From Bradyrhizobium sp. MOS002 (GTDB taxonomy: Bacteria; Pseudomonadota; Alphaproteobacteria; Rhizobiales; Xanthobacteraceae): a DNA stretch of 64,000 bases. The notes under the pieces were generated by a model. The model searched no databases and had not been told where the DNA came from. It was given only the letters and a program-made list of their open reading frames with translations. Position 1 is the first letter of the stretch; each line of letters begins with the position of its first letter. Position numbers and translations under genes: made by a program. Of this stretch, positions 9,449 through 17,442 are shown piece by piece. Where the stretch lies: the NCBI RefSeq assembly GCF_003020115.1, contig NZ_PYFX01000017.1, positions 54,241 to 118,240 on the forward strand, given 5' to 3'.

Positions 9449-9951
9449 TATCAACTGCGTTGGCGCACATCCCGATTGGCGTCGTGGTCGAGCGACGCAA
9501 AGCAAAGAGCGCCTGGGCCGATACCTTGTGGCGACCCGTGTTGGTGTTCGGTGGAAGGCCCGCCGCTAATCCCTGGACTTGGCTCGGCGGTGGCGACGAC
9601 GTGTCATTGTTCTATGCAGGCGAGGCGATCGTCGAATTGCACCGCACCGAAGCCAACAATTATCGCGACAATCTTCTTTCGGGTAGGCCGAGCGTGTGGG
9701 TGAATATGCGCCCGATCGCCTCCGAACCGCCATACGAATTACGGGCAGTTACAGTCGATCCGGCTGAGGGCGAAGCCTTTACGGACGCCGGCAGCAATCT
9801 GGTCGAGGCCGTTTCGATGCCATCAGAAATCGCGGAGATTGTCCACCGTTTCGTCGCTGAGCATTATGTCGAGCGTCCTTTCGTCAAACGGGCGCGCAGT
9901 CAACAGAGCACAATTCGTCGTAATTGGACCCACGGAGAAGCCGGTGAGTGA
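9445..9951 (+). CDS. DUF3305 domain protein
   Basis: A 168-residue soluble protein with the DUF3305 pattern: an N-terminal 'IPIGVVVERR', a conserved 'W....WRPV', and a central 'YAGEAIVELHRTEANNYRDNL'. Function is unknown. The family occurs almost only next to the polyferredoxin and DUF3306 in FDH clusters, which points to FDH maturation. It overlaps the previous stop by 4 bp (ATGA) behind a strong GGAGGTGAG site, and its end overlaps the next gene, so the three are translated as a block. Confidence 0.78.
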   Translation: MISTALAHIPIGVVVERRKAKSAWADTLWRPVLVFGGRPAANPWTWLGGGDDVSLFYAGEAIVELHRTEANNYRDNLLSGRPSVWVNMRPIASEPPYELRAVTVDPAEGEAFTDAGSNLVEAVSMPSEIAEIVHRFVAEHYVERPFVKRARSQQSTIRRNWTHGEAGE

Positions 9952-10525
9952 GCGGGAAAGTTTATTTCTGCGCTGGGCACGGTTGAAACAGACTGCCAGA
10001 TCTTCAGAAGAGCGCCCTTATGATTTGTCTGAAACCGGTCCGGCTGTTGTGCCGGACCGCGCGGAAATGCCGTTCGACACGACGAGCCTACCGCCCATCG
10101 AATCGATAGTGGCTGAAACGGACGTCACCGCATTTTTGCGGTCGGGAGTACCCGCAGATCTGACGCGCCTGGCTCTGCGCCGGGCCTGGACGAGCGATCC
10201 CGCCATTCGGGATTTCATCGGGATCGCCGAGAATCAATGGGATTTTAACAACCCAACTGGAGTTCCGGGGTTTGGAGCCCTGGCGCCGCTGGAGAGCAGC
10301 GTTGATGTGCTTAGCTACATAGCGTCTCGAGGACCTTCGTCGTCTGCTCCTTCTGAGGGCTCCGCAGTTGTCGATCCTTTCTCCGAGAGCGCGAGAGCTC
10401 AAACAATTTCACTGGAGCGCAACGCAGACGCCTCATCGGTCGTCGGCGTCAAAGGAACACCTGCGGGACAGACAAGCGATAGGGCCGCGAGCCGGCCACG
10501 TCATGGCGGCGCGCTGCCCACCTGA
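9944..10525 (+). CDS. DUF3306 domain protein
   Basis: 193 residues starting VSERESLFLRWARLKQ. The start and the 'LRRAWTSDPAIRDFIGIAENQWDFN' region (here given in parts: LRRAWTSDP, IRDFIGIAENQWDFN) are typical of DUF3306. The C-terminal third is low-complexity and Ser/Ala-rich. GTG 9944 is chosen because GGAGAAG (9934-9940) lies just upstream and the start overlaps the DUF3305 stop. The product is soluble and of unknown function, confined to FDH clusters. A longer reading from 9839 would simply be the DUF3305 gene out of frame. Confidence 0.75.
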   Translation: MSERESLFLRWARLKQTARSSEERPYDLSETGPAVVPDRAEMPFDTTSLPPIESIVAETDVTAFLRSGVPADLTRLALRRAWTSDPAIRDFIGIAENQWDFNNPTGVPGFGALAPLESSVDVLSYIASRGPSSSAPSEGSAVVDPFSESARAQTISLERNADASSVVGVKGTPAGQTSDRAASRPRHGGALPT

Positions 10526-11171
10526 AACACATTCTTTGGACCAAGCGGCGCATAGCGTCGGGGAGTTGAAGAGGATGGTACATGAGATCTCACCGAGGCG
10601 CACTGTCGAAGAGGTCGACATAGCTCGAGCCCGGGAGTATGCCTTGTTGGCAACCTTGCTAACCCGCAGTCCGTGCGCGCAGCTTCTGGCCAATCTTGCT
10701 TGTCTACCCGGCGGTACCACCCCGCTTGGTCAAGCACATATGGCTTTGGCGGAATCTGCTGTGAGATCAACCGCGATAAGCACTGCCGACGAATACTCGT
10801 CTTTATTTGCCGGAGTTAGCGATGGCGCTCTGCTGCCTTATGCATCGCATTACCTAGCCAACACATTGTACGGGCGCCCGTTGGCACGGCTTCGCGAAAC
10901 GCTTGGGATCCTTGGCATCGAGAAGGGATTGGAGCGGATAGAACCTGAGGATCACGTCGGCATTCTTTGTGAGATCATGGCGGCTTTGATCGACGGTGGC
11001 ATTTCAGCGCCTGCTGGCGCAGATCAAATGTTTTTCAGCAAACATCTTGGCTCATGGCTGAACCGCTTCTTTGTTGACCTTGAGAATGTAACTTGCGCGC
11101 CCTTCTATAAGTCCGTCGGCACGCTTGGCCGAACTTTCATCGAGATCGAGGCAGAGGCTTTCGCATTGTAA
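10503..11171 (+). CDS. TorD/DmsD-type molybdoenzyme chaperone
   Basis: A 222-residue all-helical protein of the TorD family. Such chaperones bind Tat signals of molybdoenzymes and hold them until cofactor is inserted. The family is visible in 'REYALLATLLTRSP', 'DEYSSLFAGVSDGALLPYASHYL' (in parts: EYSSLFAG, LLPYASHYL), 'EDHVGILCEIMAAL' and 'FFSKHLGSWLNRFF'. Its position at the end of the FDH block makes the FDH alpha subunit the likely client. ATG 10503 overlaps the DUF3306 stop; ATG 10575, with GGGAG upstream, would give a 198-residue product and is equally possible. Confidence 0.8.
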   Translation: MAARCPPETHSLDQAAHSVGELKRMVHEISPRRTVEEVDIARAREYALLATLLTRSPCAQLLANLACLPGGTTPLGQAHMALAESAVRSTAISTADEYSSLFAGVSDGALLPYASHYLANTLYGRPLARLRETLGILGIEKGLERIEPEDHVGILCEIMAALIDGGISAPAGADQMFFSKHLGSWLNRFFVDLENVTCAPFYKSVGTLGRTFIEIEAEAFAL

Positions 11172-11239
11172 CATTGTGTGGCGAAACATCTTCGTTGTAG
11201 CAGGTTGTACCAATCACGGTGCACCCAGGAGCCCGGTAA

Positions 11240-11365
11240 ATGCGAACGTTTGTCATTGCGTGTCTAGTGTTGACCACTATTGCATTTGGATCTGCTGCGA
11301 CACTTTTGATGTTTGTTCAGGAGTCGGCCGCGACAGCGTTCGCCGAGCCGAGCGCAAGAGTGTAA
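11240..11365 (+). CDS. Small hydrophobic (signal or single-helix) protein, 41 aa
   Basis: ATG 11240 is preceded by CAGGAG at 11226-11231 with eight bases between, a near-ideal ribosome-binding site. The 41-residue product begins MRTFVIACLVLTTIAFGSAA and ends ESAATAFAEPSARV. It has one hydrophobic stretch (about residues 4-26) and then a short polar tail, so it is either a membrane peptide or a small secreted protein. It lies 68 bp after the TorD-like gene and points the same way, as the last gene of the FDH cluster. I know of no family match; homologue conservation would be decisive. Confidence 0.55.
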   Translation: MRTFVIACLVLTTIAFGSAATLLMFVQESAATAFAEPSARV

Positions 11366-11427
11366 CCCGACCACCCTCATTGTGAGTTGGTCGATCCAGC
11401 TTCTGGCGATCACACCGGCCTGGACCG

Positions 11428-12414
11428 TCAATGGTGATCGAGGCCAGAGGTCGCTTTGCCGCGGAAAACACGATAACCAATGGCGACATAAAGAAGCATC
11501 AGTGGGAACACGAACAGTCCCTCACCCCAGAACATGAACGCGAGACTTGAATGAGGAGCTGCGGCCTCGTCGATCGTGACGACAAATGGGATCATGTACG
11601 GCCAAAATGACAGGGCAAATGTTCCGAACGCCGACACGAAGATCAATGCGACCATGCGGAACGGCCAGTTATCGTTGTGATGCAGTACACTCCTGGCCAG
11701 CACCGCGGCCGCCAACGCGCTGATTAGCGGAAACACCAGAAGATATGGCCGATCGACCCATCGTTGCAGAATCGCGAGGTGCTCGGATAGTGCGTAGATA
11801 AAGACGGCGGCCAGAAACGCCAAGACTGCAGTTGCAAGCGCCGGGATTTGGCGACGAGCCGTATTGCGGACCGCACCCTCGCCCTTTCCGACCAGCCAGC
11901 AGGCGCCAAGCAGGGCATAGCCGAAGCAGAGGCCTAATCCACACAGTAGGGAAAATAGGGATAACCATCCGAACGTTCCGCCGGTGTAGTCTCCGTTTGA
12001 GAATTTCAATCCTTCGACCAACGCTCCGACCATTGCTCCCTGCATGAAGCTTGCAGCGGACGAGCCGAGGACGAAGCTCGCGCTCCAGACCCAGCGTGAG
12101 CGTAATGCCCTGCCTCGAAATTCGAACGCCACGCCGCGCAGAATCAATCCCAGCAGCATGATGATGACCGGGATATAAAAGGCGGATAAAAGCATGGAAT
12201 AGACCACCGGAAACGCACTCCACATGATCACGCCGGCCACCACCAGCCAGGTCTCATTGCCATCCCATACTGGAGAGATCGTGTTCAGCATCGTGTTCCG
12301 GCTCGTTTCACCGTTCGGCAGGCCAAACAACATCCCGACACCGAGGTCAAATCCGTCAAGAAGAAGGTAGATAAGGATACTGATGGCAAGGAGCGAAACC
12401 CAGAACATCACCAT
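11428..12414 (-). CDS. cydB: Cytochrome bd-type quinol oxidase subunit II
   Basis: A 328-residue protein with about eight or nine membrane helices. It has the CydB/CioB hallmarks 'LDGFDLGVGML' near the N-terminus and 'WDGNETWLVVAG', followed by the long helical array. Together with CydA it oxidises quinol and reduces O2 without pumping protons. The start ATG 12414 lies two bases after the CydA stop, so the pair is translationally coupled. The gene converges on the FDH cluster. Confidence 0.95.
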   Translation of the reverse strand: MVMFWVSLLAISILIYLLLDGFDLGVGMLFGLPNGETSRNTMLNTISPVWDGNETWLVVAGVIMWSAFPVVYSMLLSAFYIPVIIMLLGLILRGVAFEFRGRALRSRWVWSASFVLGSSAASFMQGAMVGALVEGLKFSNGDYTGGTFGWLSLFSLLCGLGLCFGYALLGACWLVGKGEGAVRNTARRQIPALATAVLAFLAAVFIYALSEHLAILQRWVDRPYLLVFPLISALAAAVLARSVLHHNDNWPFRMVALIFVSAFGTFALSFWPYMIPFVVTIDEAAAPHSSLAFMFWGEGLFVFPLMLLYVAIGYRVFRGKATSGLDHH

Positions 12415-12416
12415 GT

Positions 12417-13826
12417 CTACTGTCCCGCTTTGTCATAGGTGCGCGCCACGCGCACCGGGTCGGCAAGGGACATCGGTCGGTTCGGAGCGGGCATGAGCGA
12501 TGGGCCTTCTGCGAGGCCCTCGGGGCCCGCCCGCATTAGCCGATAGATGTAATACGTGCCAAATGAGAAGATAACGGCGTAGACCACCACGAAGAGTATC
12601 AAAGAGGTCAACGCAGCCGACGCGGTGAGGAACGGCGTACCAGAGTCGGCTGTCCGCAATACGCCATAGATCGTCCAAGGCTGGCGCCCCACTTCTGCGG
12701 TGTACCAGCCCGTGAGTATCGCGATCCAGGGCAAGGGAAAGCTGAGGAAGATCCCCCAAAGCAGCATCCGGCTCCGCTCGAGGCGATTTCTGAGGACGAG
12801 CCAACTCCCGAGCCAAGCCAGCGCCAGCATTAGAAGGCCGCAGCCCACCATTATGCGGAATGCGAAGAACGGGATCAGCACCGGTGGCCGGTCCTTTGGC
12901 GCGAAGCTGGTCAAGCCAACCTCCTTCGAACTCAAACTCATGCTCCCGATGATGCTCCCGAGCACCGGAACCGATATCGCGTATTTGTTCGATTCCGTGC
13001 TGGAGTCGGGGATCGCGATCAGCACTTCGGAGGCCGGCTCCTCATCATGCCAACGCGCTTCGATCGCTGCGAACTTGGCCGGCTGGTAGTCGTGGACGTA
13101 GTCGCCGACGAGATGCCCGATAAAGAGCTGAATCGGAAGCATCAGAGCCGCGAGCAGAAGGCCCATGCGCAGCATGACATGCGCCTCCGCCCGATAGCAC
13201 CGCCGCAACAAATACCATGCGCCGGTTGCCGCCACGCAGAACGCACCAGTGAGGTAGGACGCGAGCAGCATATGTGGGAATCTGACCCAGACAACGCGAT
13301 TGAAGATGATCTGCGTCCAATCGTCGGGCACGAACTGCCCATTCTGCAGGACGTATCCCGTAGGCACCTGCATCCAGCTATTGTTCACCATTATCCAGAA
13401 GGCAGAAATGGCGGTTCCTAGTGCCACCATTGCGGTGGAGAACAGATAGAACCAGGGCGAGACGCGAGGCCGTCCGAACATGAGAATGCCGAAAAACCCT
13501 GCCTCCAACATGAAGGCCGTAAATGTCTCGTAGGAAAGAAGGGGGCCCTGGATTGGTCCAGACATCCTGGAGAGCACACTCCAGTTCGTTCCGAACTGAA
13601 ATCCCATCACTACGCCCGACACGACACCCATTCCGAAGGCGACGCCGAAGATTTTGAGCCAGAATTCAAACAAGGTCCGGTAAACGGGCCTGCCACTCTT
13701 TAAGTGCATTGCTTCGAGTACTGTGAGCCACGCCGCAAGGCCAATCGTGAAGGCCGGGAAGATGATGTGAAACGAGATCGTAAAGGCAAATTGCAACCGG
13801 GACAGGAGAAGTGCAGTCGGATCCAT
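12417..13826 (-). CDS. cydA: Cytochrome bd-type quinol oxidase subunit I, CIO type
   Basis: A 469-residue CydA/CioA subunit. The N-terminus 'LLLSRLQFAFTISFHIIFP' carries the haem ligand His20 (His19 in E. coli). The 'GWYTAEVGRQPW' motif lies just before the penultimate helices. The quinol-binding Q-loop is short, as in cyanide-insensitive oxidases (CioA), rather than long as in E. coli CydA. ATG 13826 is chosen because AAGGA precedes it at the right distance; reading 19 residues further upstream gives a tail unlike the family. The oxidase would accept quinol electrons, for example those delivered by the neighbouring formate dehydrogenase (inference). Small cydX/cydH-like genes were not found next to it. 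Confidence 0.95.
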   Translation of the reverse strand: MDPTALLLSRLQFAFTISFHIIFPAFTIGLAAWLTVLEAMHLKSGRPVYRTLFEFWLKIFGVAFGMGVVSGVVMGFQFGTNWSVLSRMSGPIQGPLLSYETFTAFMLEAGFFGILMFGRPRVSPWFYLFSTAMVALGTAISAFWIMVNNSWMQVPTGYVLQNGQFVPDDWTQIIFNRVVWVRFPHMLLASYLTGAFCVAATGAWYLLRRCYRAEAHVMLRMGLLLAALMLPIQLFIGHLVGDYVHDYQPAKFAAIEARWHDEEPASEVLIAIPDSSTESNKYAISVPVLGSIIGSMSLSSKEVGLTSFAPKDRPPVLIPFFAFRIMVGCGLLMLALAWLGSWLVLRNRLERSRMLLWGIFLSFPLPWIAILTGWYTAEVGRQPWTIYGVLRTADSGTPFLTASAALTSLILFVVVYAVIFSFGTYYIYRLMRAGPEGLAEGPSLMPAPNRPMSLADPVRVARTYDKAGQ

Positions 13827-14182
13827 CGACGAAGTCCTTTCGGTTATCATCAGGTCTTGTCTGACTGGCGCAAAGGCACGCAAGAGGGCCGACCACGATC
13901 AAAGCTCGCAGGCTGGCAAAACGGGGACATAAACCGCCGCCCCACCCCCAGTATCCGACCAGATCCGGGTGCTACTTCAACGTACGTCGGCATCTGCTAA
14001 GACAGTCGGAAGCCATCTTGGTACTTCTGCTTTTTGACAGCCCATGTGTATTCTCTCCGTGAGCAGAGGAACGGAAGGAAACGCGCTCATTTCCCAATAA
14101 GAATGATTGGAATCACGCGAGTTCCGGACACTCACAATCGAGCTTTCGATCGACGATCTTCTCCGCCGAGCGAGCAGCTCGA
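13827..14182. other. Intergenic stretch upstream of cydA; no gene recognised
   Basis: 356 bases between the cydA start and the 3' end of the DUF417 gene (both minus strand). It must hold the cydAB promoter. I looked for an FNR/FixK box (TTGAT-N4-ATCAA) and saw only poor partial matches. No coding sequence is supported. Confidence 0.5.
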
Positions 14183-14860
14183 CTATCGCCTCGGCTCCAG
14201 CTTCTTGAGTGAGGGAGCAGGTCGTAAGTAGCACTCCGGGATAGCCTCCGCGAACCGTGCCTTTCGATTGCGCAGCGAATCCCGCACGCAATCGACCACG
14301 ACCAACCACGAACCTGCGAAGAGCAGGACATCCTTGATAACCAGGCGACCCGCCCCGGAAAGAAACGGGAATCCGAAGTTTGCGTCGCCGAGATTTCCGA
14401 CCCACGCCTCCGGTGTCGTAATCAAGAACGACAACGTAACCAGCGGAGTGAGCAGGGACAGCATGGCGCCCGCTAATCCGTAACGCGGTGAAAACAGCCC
14501 GATCAGCGTGAGAAGGCCGATGAGCACCTCCACGATCCCGAGACCTTGCGAAAATCCGTAGGTATTGTTGTTCGTCTGCCATTCTCGCTCTGCCGGCACA
14601 AGCTCACCCTCTCGCGTGAGATGTGCCTTGTATTCCGCTGGGTGGTTGTAGAACAGGCGCATCACTGGGTTATTGGCAACAAATGGTGTGATGCTGTCAG
14701 CTTCGTACGGGACGAACTTCAACGCCCCGATCCACAGAAATACAATAGCGATCGCGATGCGCATTGCTTGGATGCCAAGCTGCTCGGACCGGGGCCCGGC
14801 AACCCAGTGAGCTAGACGACGCCTCCCATTCTGCGCGCCAGATACTAAGTGGAGTCTCAT
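14183..14860 (-). CDS. DUF417 (YkgB/RclC-like) inner-membrane protein
   Basis: 225 residues with four membrane helices. The family's central features are visible: 'IAIVFLWIGALKFVPYEADSI', 'PFVANNPVMRLF' and 'FSQGLGIVEVLIGLLTLIGL' (quoted in parts). In E. coli the relative RclC belongs to a reactive-chlorine resistance operon; other DUF417 members have no proven function. No RclA or RclB partner is visible. It is divergent from the multicopper oxidase gene with a 287-bp shared upstream region and in the same direction as cydAB. A role in oxidative or envelope redox stress is only inferred. Confidence 0.8.
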   Translation of the reverse strand: MRLHLVSGAQNGRRRLAHWVAGPRSEQLGIQAMRIAIAIVFLWIGALKFVPYEADSITPFVANNPVMRLFYNHPAEYKAHLTREGELVPAEREWQTNNNTYGFSQGLGIVEVLIGLLTLIGLFSPRYGLAGAMLSLLTPLVTLSFLITTPEAWVGNLGDANFGFPFLSGAGRLVIKDVLLFAGSWLVVVDCVRDSLRNRKARFAEAIPECYLRPAPSLKKLEPRR

Positions 14861-15147
14861 TGATCATGCCCTTTCTGTTGGTTTAAGCCCCACCTCGTTA
14901 ATCGGCGGCGGCCTACGCCAACTCTGTCTGCCTATGTGCCTCTGGGAACGAGTGCATCTGTTCTTACACGCCTTGAAAGACCTGCTGATCTTTAGGCTCT
15001 TGTCTGTCCATCAGCGGCGTACCCGCCGAGCCGCAGGCTGTGCAATTCGGAGCGATGGTGGAAGTGAAAGTGTTGCACTGATCAGATGACAGCTGCTCAG
15101 TAGAGCAAGGCAGTTACATCGACTATTCTTATGGGCAGCTCGGCCGC

Positions 15148-16713
15148 GTGAAATTCCAGCTGTACGTAGAGTCTCCTGAACAAGCTCCCGTGCGACGAAG
15201 CAAAACAATGCGAGTATTCTCAACGCCAGATCGCCGTTCCTTTATCAGGGCTGCCAGCATCGTCGTTGGCGGAACGATCGGGGCCGGGAAACTGCTAGCG
15301 ACCGGCGCTTCGAAGCAAGCGACCGGCGTCCGCTCGCAATTTGGCAATATGCCTGAGCCGCTCATCCAGCCGACCGAAGTGCGTAGCACTAACGGCCTGC
15401 TAGATTTTGCGATGACGGCAGCGCCAGGCCAGGTGCATCTAGGAAAGCGCAAGTTCAATGGGCTGCTATACAATGGCGCTTACGTGCCGCCAACGTTACG
15501 AGCACGCCTGGGCGACACCCTGCAGATCACCTTTCGCAACAACCTCGAATCGGGGCTGGATCGCACCGAATCTCTCGGGCCTATTTGCGCCGGAGCTGGC
15601 ACTCCTTCAAATCTACATTTCCATGGGATGAGCGTGTCGCCACAGGCGAACGGCGACAACGTGTTCGTCCACGTTCAACCCGGCGAGACCTTCCGATACC
15701 AGGTTCACATCCCAACGTCTGGACGCCAAGGCCGCGGATTATTTTGGTATCACCCGCATGCTCATGGTTTCGTCAATCAGCAAATTCTCGGTGGGCTGTC
15801 TGGCGCTCTCGTCGTCGACGGCATGGACGAGATCTTCCCGTTGCTGCGCGGATTGCCGGAACGCATCATGCTGATCAAACAAGTCCAATTGGACGACGGA
15901 AGCGAGATCATTTCGATCAATAGTCAGGTCAATCCCCTAATCGAAATACGGGCCGGCGAGCTGCAGTTTTGGCGCATCGCGCACATAGGAGCATCGAAAT
16001 TCCTTCGCTTTCAGCTTGATGGCGTGCCCCTCTTCGTCGTAGGCACCGACGGCCATGCGCTATCGCAGCCTCGTAAGATGGCTGAGTTCTTCATCGGCCC
16101 CGGGGAGCGGATTGATGCGATCGCTATTGGACCGGCATCTGGCAACTACGCGGTGCGAACCATTCCTTTTCAGAACGAGGCTTGGCGGTCGCCAGAACCG
16201 TCAGTGCAACTGGCCACCATCAGCTCCAGTGGCTCGTCTTCGAACGTGGCGATCGAGGATGAAGTCGTGCGTCAGCGCGTGATGGGGCCGCGATGGATTG
16301 ACGATGTTCGCGCGGCGCCGATCGCGCGACGTCGGACGCTGACTTATTCGCGGAACCCAGACCGCAAGATATTCCTGATCGACGACCGCGCTGTGAATGA
16401 GGCACGCACGGATCAGACTGTCAAACTTGGCGAGACGGAAGAGTGGACGGTCGTCAACATGGATCAACAGTATCACAGCTTCCACATTCACCAGACGGCC
16501 TTTTTGGTCACGGAAATCAACGAGGTTTCGTTAAGTGACGATGGTCTGCGCGACACTTATTCGGTGCCGCCTGCAACTGATCAGCGTCCTGGCGTGCTCA
16601 AAGTTGTGATCCCGTTCACCGACCCCGTAATCGTTGGTCGGTTCGTTTACCATTGTCATGCAGTCGACCACGAAGACAAGGGAATGATGGGCGTCATCGA
16701 AGTCGTCGCCTAA
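15148..16713 (+). CDS. Multicopper oxidase, Tat-exported
   Basis: 521 residues in three cupredoxin domains. A Tat signal is present (RRSFIRAASIVVGG at residues 29-42). All four copper-binding segments are intact: HFHG (H157, H159), WYHPHAH (H202, H204, H206), HSFHIH, and the C-terminal HCHAVDHEDKGMM, which holds the type-1 Cys and axial Met. Such enzymes oxidise phenols, metals or other donors and reduce O2 to water in the periplasm. No methionine-rich insert is evident, so a CueO-type copper role is not favoured. The true start is unclear: GTG 15148 or ATG 15208 (MRVFSTPDRRSF) both leave a usable Tat signal. Confidence 0.9.
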   Translation: MKFQLYVESPEQAPVRRSKTMRVFSTPDRRSFIRAASIVVGGTIGAGKLLATGASKQATGVRSQFGNMPEPLIQPTEVRSTNGLLDFAMTAAPGQVHLGKRKFNGLLYNGAYVPPTLRARLGDTLQITFRNNLESGLDRTESLGPICAGAGTPSNLHFHGMSVSPQANGDNVFVHVQPGETFRYQVHIPTSGRQGRGLFWYHPHAHGFVNQQILGGLSGALVVDGMDEIFPLLRGLPERIMLIKQVQLDDGSEIISINSQVNPLIEIRAGELQFWRIAHIGASKFLRFQLDGVPLFVVGTDGHALSQPRKMAEFFIGPGERIDAIAIGPASGNYAVRTIPFQNEAWRSPEPSVQLATISSSGSSSNVAIEDEVVRQRVMGPRWIDDVRAAPIARRRTLTYSRNPDRKIFLIDDRAVNEARTDQTVKLGETEEWTVVNMDQQYHSFHIHQTAFLVTEINEVSLSDDGLRDTYSVPPATDQRPGVLKVVIPFTDPVIVGRFVYHCHAVDHEDKGMMGVIEVVA

Positions 16714-17442
16714 ACACGGCTGCACCTATCTCTCAGTTCTGGGCACTCTCAAATCGACGGCGGTCTGACCTGCAAGCTCGTGATAGGGAAGCAGGCGCCT
16801 CGACCTATGGCCACCGCCTCACCAGCCCAGAAACCGATCCACGGAACGAACGACTTCTATTGCCACTGGTAGAGCGATTAGTATCGACGCAATAAGAGCG
16901 ACAAGCGCAGCAACATAAGCGGTGACGAATTCCAATCTCACATAACTTCCTTAAGTGACTTAGGTTGATTGCCATGCTTCCAGTAGCTTCGACTAGCGAG
17001 GCAGTGTTAGTCGCGGAGAATGCGAAATATGCTTTGTCGGTGGAAGTGAAAGCACTTCACCTGCCACATGAAAATTCTGCAGTTGTGCTCGCACATGCAG
17101 CAAGGTATTTCGCGCTACCTCGCTGACGACGACTCATCGGCTTTGTCGCGCACTGGTTGGTGAAATGCTCTCCGCGGCGATAGCGGAGCTTGCCTTGACG
17201 CCTCGCATAAGGCGGCCATCCGGCAGGCGACTTGGGGTCCTGAGCGCCGCCTAGGCTTACAGGCAAGACTTCAAACAAATCGCTCGCTAGCTCTACCATG
17301 GCCCTGCCCATCTCCACGGACTCGGTGCAAATCTCATGTCAGAACTGCTGCCATATCGTGAGAGCGCCGGGAGTTGTGCGAGCGCAAGGACCGGTGCAGG
17401 CTTCAAGGATCAAGCTGGAAAATTTCAAAAAGGGGGATGCCA
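16714..17442. other. Intergenic stretch between multicopper oxidase and porin
   Basis: 729 bases. Apart from a small minus-strand gene at 16819-16941, I see no coding sequence. The last ~100 bases should hold the porin promoter and leader. Confidence 0.5.
16819..16941 (-). CDS. Small single-helix membrane protein, 40 aa
   Basis: A GTG start at 16941 is preceded by GGAAG four bases upstream. The 40-residue product begins MRLEFVTAYVAALVALIAS and ends VVRSVDRFLGW. It has one strong membrane helix (about residues 7-28) and a short basic/acidic tail, which is the look of a bacterial small membrane protein. It stands alone, antisense to its neighbours. There is no family assignment; support comes from composition and the ribosome-binding site only. 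Confidence 0.4.
   Translation of the reverse strand: MRLEFVTAYVAALVALIASILIALPVAIEVVRSVDRFLGW

Noticed and set aside
8691..9569. 292-codon open frame overlapping the polyferredoxin gene
   Set aside because: It covers the region of the second ferredoxin pair in the wrong frame and shows no independent feature.
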